From Pachyrhynchus sulphureomaculatus (lineage: Eukaryota > Arthropoda > Insecta > Coleoptera > Curculionidae), in the NCBI GenBank assembly GCA_019049505.1, contig CM032454.1:28405130-28469129 (forward strand): a stretch of 64,000 nt of DNA, written 5' to 3'. The notes under the pieces were generated by a model that did no database searches, had not been told where the DNA came from, and was given only the letters and a program-made list of their open reading frames with translations. The position numbers and the translations under genes were made by a program. This document shows positions 58,551 to 64,000 of the stretch, one piece after another; position 1 is the first letter of the stretch, and each line of letters opens with the position of its first letter.

Positions 58551-60229
58551 CCGGGTGACACAGCCAACATGTAACACCCCGTAATTTTTTTATTTTGAAA
58601 GTTACATATTTCCATTTTTAGATACCAGAATGGGACCTTATTAGGCTTTTTTATCACTTAAGAGTATTTTTAACTACTTCTGGTTTGACCGGAAGTGACT
58701 GCAACTTTCTTATTTTTAATGGAACCCTGTATATTTTTTTATCAATTTCAATTCGCTTTGAAATTCTCTTTCCAACGATGTATCACAAGTTGACATTTGT
58801 TTGACAGGTGACCGGCAAAAACTGATTTAGGCGGTCATGGCGGATATACTAACTTTGGAAAGAATTTAAGTCTATTCATTTATCGTGCCATTTTCGCGAG
58901 TCTAAGTGGCTCCTATAAAATTTTATGCTTTACGTTCAGTTACAGAATTTTCTTTTTAAATAATGATCAATATCACCGAAATTAAGATAGGAACAGATAT
59001 TTTTTATTTAACCTAGTTACGCATTACAGGTTTTTTGCCTATATACATCTAACAGAACTATCTAACGCCAATTGGATTTAATATTATTTTCAGAAAATAA
59101 ACCGTTTTATTATGCAATAATGTGGTATCAACAAATTCCATTACGGACTTAGTAGGCTGTGATAAAACAGACGAACCGAAAGTCGTGGTTTCTGCGTGTT
59201 ACAAAAATTATTGTTTACTTTACGTCGAAAATAAATTTTCGTTAAAAAAAATGTATTCAACGGATGAAAAAGTAGACATGTTATTAATGTATGGAGAGTA
59301 CAGAAAGAATAGCCGACAAGCCGCCGAGTTGTACATGGGAAAATATCCCGATAGGAGGCACCCACCCAACAATTAAAAATAATTATATCATATTAATTAT
59401 TATTATTATAAATTATTTAATTTTTAATTTTAAAATTAAATTATTATTTTATTAAGTATAATAATTAATATATCTAGTATAAAATAGTTTTACCTATTTA
59501 TTTTTATTATGTTACTTAGTTAAAATATTAGTTATTAATATTAATTAATTACAATTATCGGTTTTGTTGTGTTATTCTTATTATTAAATGTTTTGGTTTT
59601 AATATTTGCATTTAAATATTTATTTAATAGATAGGTTTCTTATTTTCTGAAAATAATAATAAATCCATGTAGCCTTAGATAGTTCTGTTAGATGTAAGTT
59701 GGCAGAAAACCTGTAATGTAACTAGGTGAAATAAAAAATATGTGTTCCTATCTTAATTTCAGTGATATTGATCATTATTTAAAGAGAACTTTCTGTAACT
59801 GAATGTAAAGCATAAAATTGTATAGGGGTTACTTAGATTCGCGAAAATAGTACGATAAATGGATAGTCTTAAATTCTTTCCAAAGTGAGATAAAACGAAC
59901 AAAAACAATTGCTAGTATATCCGCAATGGCCGCCTAAGTCTAAGAGTTTAAATCAGTTTTTGCCGATCTCCTGTCAAATAAACGTCAACTTGTGATACAT
60001 CGTTGGAAAGAGAATTTCAAAGCGAATTGAAACTGATAAAAAAAATACACAGGATTCTATTAAAAATAGGAAAGTTGCAGTTAATTCCGGTCAAACCGGA
60101 AGTAGTTAAAAATATTTTTTTAGTAATAAAAAAGCCTAATAATGTCCCATTCTGGTATGTAAAAATGCAAATATGTTACTTTCAAAATAAAAAAATTACA
60201 GGCTGCTGCATGTTGGCTGTGTCACCTGG
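58551..60229 (+). mobile_element. Second long-TIR DNA transposon, 1679 bp, internally deleted
   Basis: Ends CCGGGTGACACAGCC (left) and the complement of CCAGGTGACACAGCC (right), TA at 58549-58550 and 60230-60231. Inverted repeats of about 500-600 bp. The only coding remnant is a transposase N-terminus. Its site lies in the RTE element between the palm motifs, so the age order is clear. Confidence 0.85.
59251..59376 (+). pseudogene. DUF4817-type transposase N-terminal fragment
   Basis: MYSTDEKVDMLLMYGEYRKN, then SRQAAELYMGKYPDRRHP, the helix-turn-helix start of the same broad family as at 48889. The catalytic part has been deleted; an AT-only stretch (59375-59600) follows. Confidence 0.78.
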
Positions 60230-60889
60230 TATATCTTTCAGTAAGGTAGTACATCTAGAATCAATTCTACAATTATTCAAGCCGTTGATGATTGCCCACA
60301 TTTCGACAGAATCAAAAGCCTTCTCATAGTCTATGAAGGCTATGTAAGATTCGAAACTGTATTCATTGCCTATAAGTGGTCGCATGTGCTCTAGCCTGAT
60401 GTAAAACTAGCCTGTTCGCATGGCTGGTAGGAATCTAACTTATTTTTAATCTATTGGAGATGATTTTAATCAAAAGTTTATAAATATGAGATAGTAAGTT
60501 AATCGAGCGGTAATTGTCCAATTTTCTGATATCTCCCTTTTTGTGTAGAAGTATTACTTCCGATGTATGCCACAATGTTGGTATTTTGCCAATTTCTAAA
60601 CACATGTTGAAAAGTTTGACTAGTTCTTGTTTTAAATCCTCTCTAGCCTCCAATAGCATTTCCAATAAAATACCATCAGGGCCTGCTGCTTTGTTACGCT
60701 TCACTTCCTTCGGTGCATTATTGACCTCCTCTACAGTAACCTCTGGCAGTTCTTCCGTAGCTATATTTTGTATTTCGTCCGTTTTCTTTGTTCTTCGTTG
60801 GGTGTTGTTTTGGACCTGTAGAGTTCATTATAGTAGGTGTTTGTTTCTGAGTTTACTTTGTTTGCTGTGTTTTATAATATAGTGCCTGA

Positions 60890-62030
60890 AAATAATATTA
60901 GAAATTTTTGACTGTAGGTTGGGAACAGTGGTTAGTGCTTTTTTGCAAATTGTTAGTAAAGTGTGAAACAGGGAGTTCAACTAACATTTTTACATTTTCA
61001 GTAGATGTGGCAGCGGTACTATCTGACTGTGTAAATATATAGTTGATTTAGTGAAATTTTGTCCTGTTGCCGAGCAAAAAGAGCCATGAACTGTTGGAAT
61101 AGAAAAGAAGTTTGTTTTTAATTCTCCAATTATGTACCTTCTCGCTTCGTTAGTTATTTGTTGGTATTTGTTTCGAATGATAACAACGATGTTACAGTTT
61201 ATAATATTAGACTTGTCATACTACTGCCGGCTAATAACATGTTTGGAAGTAACATCGACTTTGCAGCATCGATCGAACTAAGGCTTTTCGCTGGAAGGTA
61301 TTAAAAAAGGTGTATGCTTCCATGCTATCCAAATAACCTCAGAAACTTGCTTAGTGCTATCTTTCAGAGCTTAAACAAGTGCTTAGCTAATTCGAAGTAT
61401 AAACTTCATCTCATTGACGGAGGATTTACATAAATAATACCAATCCAAATCAAAAGGAGATAAAGAAAACCTAGTTAATAGAAATGAGTAAGAGCACAAC
61501 TAATATGGGATATTTAACTTTAAGGAAATGTTCGTCTATGTTATTTCAGTACATAACCTAGTTCATGTTGTGGACATTAACGTTTACTTGTGTAGCAATT
61601 TCAGCACTTTCAGATAATTAATCTGTTTTCTTCAATTCATAGGGATAATTATAGATGTTTAACTTTAAGGCATTAGCTGAATTATTGTTTAGGTTAAGAG
61701 GTTTAATTTAAAAGAAAATATTAAACAATAATTTTATGTTAACGAAAAACGGCAAGCTCACTCATTTGATTAGATGGCCTTGGGATTACGCCGTGTCAAA
61801 TTCTAGTGACTTCTCAACGTTTCGCCTATGATTACAAAAGGTATTTTTAGGGTTCTTTACTCTCTATAAAATTAGAATACTCAAGAAGTTTTCGAGTATT
61901 TCGAGTATTCCTTGAGAGTGTTCTCGGAGAGTAAATATTTCTGAAGATGCCTCGTGCAATTGTAGACTAAATGTCGGAAAGTTATTCCAGGGTTTAATCC
62001 GAAGAACAGTGCCTTCTGAATAAGTATATG
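60890..62030. other. Spacer or intron upstream of FLYWCH exon 5
   Basis: No coding or repeat features that I can support. A short inverted pair around ACTCTCTATAAAATTAG / TATTCCTTGAGAGTGT (about 61860-61930) may form a hairpin. Confidence 0.45.
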
Positions 62031-62052
62031 TTTAAATTAATTGATATTGTAG

Positions 62053-62306
62053 AAGGAACAATTTACATTTTACCCGGTAGAAAACATCCAAGGTTAAGAT
62101 TAAACGATTACGAATACAACGTCCATAAAAAAGAAGTTTCCAGAACAAGATGGCGATGTACTCACGAAAGTCGTACCAAATGTGCCGCTGTATTGTATAC
62201 TTCAGGTAACCTAGTAGAAGTACGAAGAGGTCATAACCATCCAGCTATTGTAGACAACGACGACCTTAAAACCAAGATTCCTCAAACTGTCTTAATCCGG
62301 TATTGA
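62053..62306 (+). CDS. FLYWCH zinc-finger variant exon 5
   Basis: The acceptor TTAATTGATATTGTAG ends at 62052; AA completes a split codon; 83 codons follow to TGA 62304-62306, with AATAAA overlapping the downstream edge at 62308-62313. It starts GTIYILPGRKHPRLRLNDYE and has W33-R-C35, C43, H60-N-H62: the same spacing as the others after one extra leading codon. It ends PQTVLIRY, the shortest tail. An upstream in-frame Met (62028) lies in what looks like the intron and is probably not used. Confidence 0.85.
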
Positions 62307-62307
62307 A

Positions 62308-62313
62308 AATAAA
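62308..62313 (+). terminator. Poly(A) signal AATAAA for FLYWCH exon 5
   Basis: Canonical hexamer 2 bases after the stop codon. Confidence 0.5.
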
Positions 62314-62561
62314 ATGTTAAAAAATATATTTACGAATATTCTTGAATTAAAACCCTCTTCATCTATGTCATGGAATTTTTAATTTTTTTTTAAATTTTTA
62401 TTCCTGTGGTAAATTAAATCGGATAACAGGAAATGTCGCAGTAATAGAACACGACTAGCTGCTACTTTGTTTGATTGTTGGCTATGTAAATAAACAGATT
62501 TCCCTGTTTTCTCAAATTAATATAAATTGCCACTATGACGTAGATGTAGATAACTTCTAGA

Positions 62562-62567
<6 letters not shown>

Positions 62568-62612
<45 letters not shown>
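62568..62612. repeat. (TA)n microsatellite
   Basis: About 22 TA units. Confidence 0.95.
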
Positions 62613-62615
<3 letters not shown>

Positions 62616-63597
62616 CAAATAAAGAGAGAGAAAGCCAAAGTTGCCGTATTCTCTGGGTACCACCTTGTTTAAGTACATGTTTTTCTTGATTTCCCGTGAA
62701 ATTCTTGATAATTACACTCCCATTTGTAATAACATTAATAATAATAATAAAATTGCTTAGTATGTTCCCATTTAATGAAAAACCCTTTCCACTTGCCACC
62801 TCCTTTTCCTGTACTTCTATTCTCCCCCTAGATGAAGAACAATCATTTCCTCCCTATGTCACTTAATTTCCATACCGGCGAAAATTTGCGTTCCCATTGG
62901 ATACCTTTTCCCTTCATACCAAAATTTCATTATATGACGTAGTACCTAATTTGTACTAAACCGGTTCTTTCCTGGTTGTTTAACCTTTTCCTTTTATTCA
63001 TTTTGAGTGATCCCTTACATCTGTCAGGTGGTCGTCCTTTGTCAGCGCCCTGTCAAAATTGTCACTTTTCTTTAGATGGCAGGTGGTTAATTAATTTTGA
63101 TTTTTCAGCATCCAACGTTTTTAATGGCATCCTTGCTGTAAATGCCATGTTTTTATATTAATATGTTAGTGAATAGTGGCTGTTTTATTTCAGTGTTGGT
63201 CGTTGTTATGGCAATTGTTATTTATGGTCATTCTTGTTAGATTAAATTGCATGCTACATGTGAGTCACTTGCATTCTGTTTTTGACATTTCTTCATAATA
63301 TAATAATAATAATTTATGATTTTTAGAACAATAATGCTTTTAAATTGCAATAGTTTTTTATCAATTTTTATCAATAATTATAAGATTGAAATTAAAAATT
63401 ACAAATTGGAAATTAATAATTAAAAATTGGACTCAACAATACCAATTCTTCATGCCTGATTTTCTTTATTGGTTGCTTCGTTATCTCTTTTTCAGTATGT
63501 GCCCTGATGAAGGTCCCCAACCTAGGACCGAAATATTGGCTAAATGAATATAGTATGAACATCTGTTGATGCCCTTTTTGCCGAGTTCCCCAACTAG

Positions 63598-63600
<3 letters not shown>
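62613..63600. other. Spacer with a hammerhead-like motif near its end
   Basis: No gene. 63504-63533 holds CTGATGA, a stem GGTCC/GGACC and GAAA in hammerhead order. I cannot find a good stem I, so it is probably a decayed or unrelated motif. Confidence 0.4.

Positions 63601-63602
<2 letters not shown>

Positions 63603-63665
<63 letters not shown>
63603..63665. repeat. (TA)n microsatellite
   Basis: About 31 TA units, abutting the mariner end. Confidence 0.95.
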
Positions 63666-63667
<2 letters not shown>

Positions 63668-64000
63668 GAGGCATGTTTTTTAAGTAAGTACCGTTTTGGA
63701 ATTAAAAAAAGACGTGCAAAAGATATCGCTATAATTTTATTTTTACATGAAAGCCTGTACCTTAATCTACTTTTCTACATAATTTCCGTGAATATTGAGG
63801 CACTTGTCATAACGTGGCACCAGTTTTTGAATACCCTCCTCATAAAATTCTGCCGCCTGACTTGTTAACCACTGTATCACAAATGCGATACAAAAAACAC
63901 TACGAGAATATTGAGGAAAGCAGTCGCACAATGATGAAATTGTAAAGCGTCTGTTTTCTCTCACCTTTTCGTCCACTTTCTGCACCAAATCTTCATTAAC
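63666..64000 (-). pseudogene. Internally deleted mariner, runs off the window end
   Basis: The terminal sequence ACGAGGCATGTTTTTTAAGT begins at 63666 after the TA tract. On minus the open frame joins an N-terminal DNA-binding part (VDEKVRENRRFTISSLCDCF) directly to the mariner C-terminus (FYEEGIQKLVPRYDKCLNIH, stop at 63767). The catalytic core is missing. The 5' end lies beyond 64000. Confidence 0.82.

Larger units (their letters stand above)
57620..60880 (-). pseudogene. RTE-type LINE, minus strand, split by a long-TIR transposon
   Basis: On minus: NKAAGPDGILLEMLLEARED and NYRSINLLSHIYKLLIKIIS (60704-60435); YIAFIDYEKAFDSVEMWAII (60330-60270). After the insertion come YLSYLRFADDIVVISSNPNE (58420-58360, catalytic FADD) and LGLKM-type helper motifs; then RTTDDRWTNRTLKWRPREQK and RWRDDIQ near 57800-57730, and a 3' end after EAYIQ-like coding at about 57650. 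The FADD box is intact but the frame is broken in several places. Confidence 0.82.

Overview
This is AT-rich nuclear DNA from an animal, almost certainly an insect. The transposon families, intron-style splice acceptors and AATAAA signals all fit; a beetle or another insect with a large genome is my guess and is not proven. Nothing looks prokaryotic. Most of the 64 kb is transposable-element debris, much of it nested. No complete single-copy host gene is present.

The host signal is a series of five small plus-strand terminal exons (14011-14279, 17525-17775, 42982-43247, 53516-53772, 62053-62306). Each follows a pyrimidine-rich splice acceptor, starts in the same reading phase (two bases complete a split codon) and encodes one FLYWCH zinc finger with identical C-x7-C-x16-H-x-H spacing. 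Each then runs to its own stop. This is the layout of the alternative 3' exons of the insect BTB gene mod(mdg4), where one common 5' part is joined, by cis- or trans-splicing, to many FLYWCH ends. The common BTB exons are not in the window. The first 63 bases may be the tail of a sixth exon.

Layout. 0-5.8 kb: a pogo/Tigger relic split by a non-LTR retrotransposon (LINE) and by a 1.0 kb element carrying three hammerhead ribozymes; then a DDE_3 transposase relic. 5.8-7.1 kb: a nearly intact mariner. 8.0-12.3 kb: a dUTPase relic split by a complete Transib (RAG1-like) transposon with RSS-like ends and a 5-bp target duplication. 12.7-17.8 kb: two mariner relics and FLYWCH exons 1 and 2. 19.3-29.2 kb: a full-length Ty3/gypsy element without gag, inserted in a TA microsatellite. 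30.4-34.2 kb: fold-back elements, an internally deleted DUF4817-type transposon and a solo LTR. 34.9-39.3 kb: an RTE fragment, a mariner, and a large fold-back element split by a LINE. 40.2-43.2 kb: a satellite between inverted arms, then exon 3. 43.5-47.2 kb: a mariner split by a LINE, and a 233-bp palindrome of two hammerhead ribozymes. 48.1-53.3 kb: a long-TIR DNA transposon with two LINE insertions, then exon 4. 53.9-56.3 kb: a hAT transposon with a perfect 8-bp target duplication. 56.6-60.9 kb: LINE relics with another long-TIR transposon inside. 62 kb: exon 5. 63.7 kb to the end: an internally deleted mariner.

The elements do not work together as a system. The functional theme is a modular array of alternative zinc-finger C-termini kept open amid heavy transposon insertion. 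Secondary highlights are the hammerhead elements, the Transib with RSS-like ends, and the dUTPase relic. All calls come from reading the sequence by eye; no database search was run.
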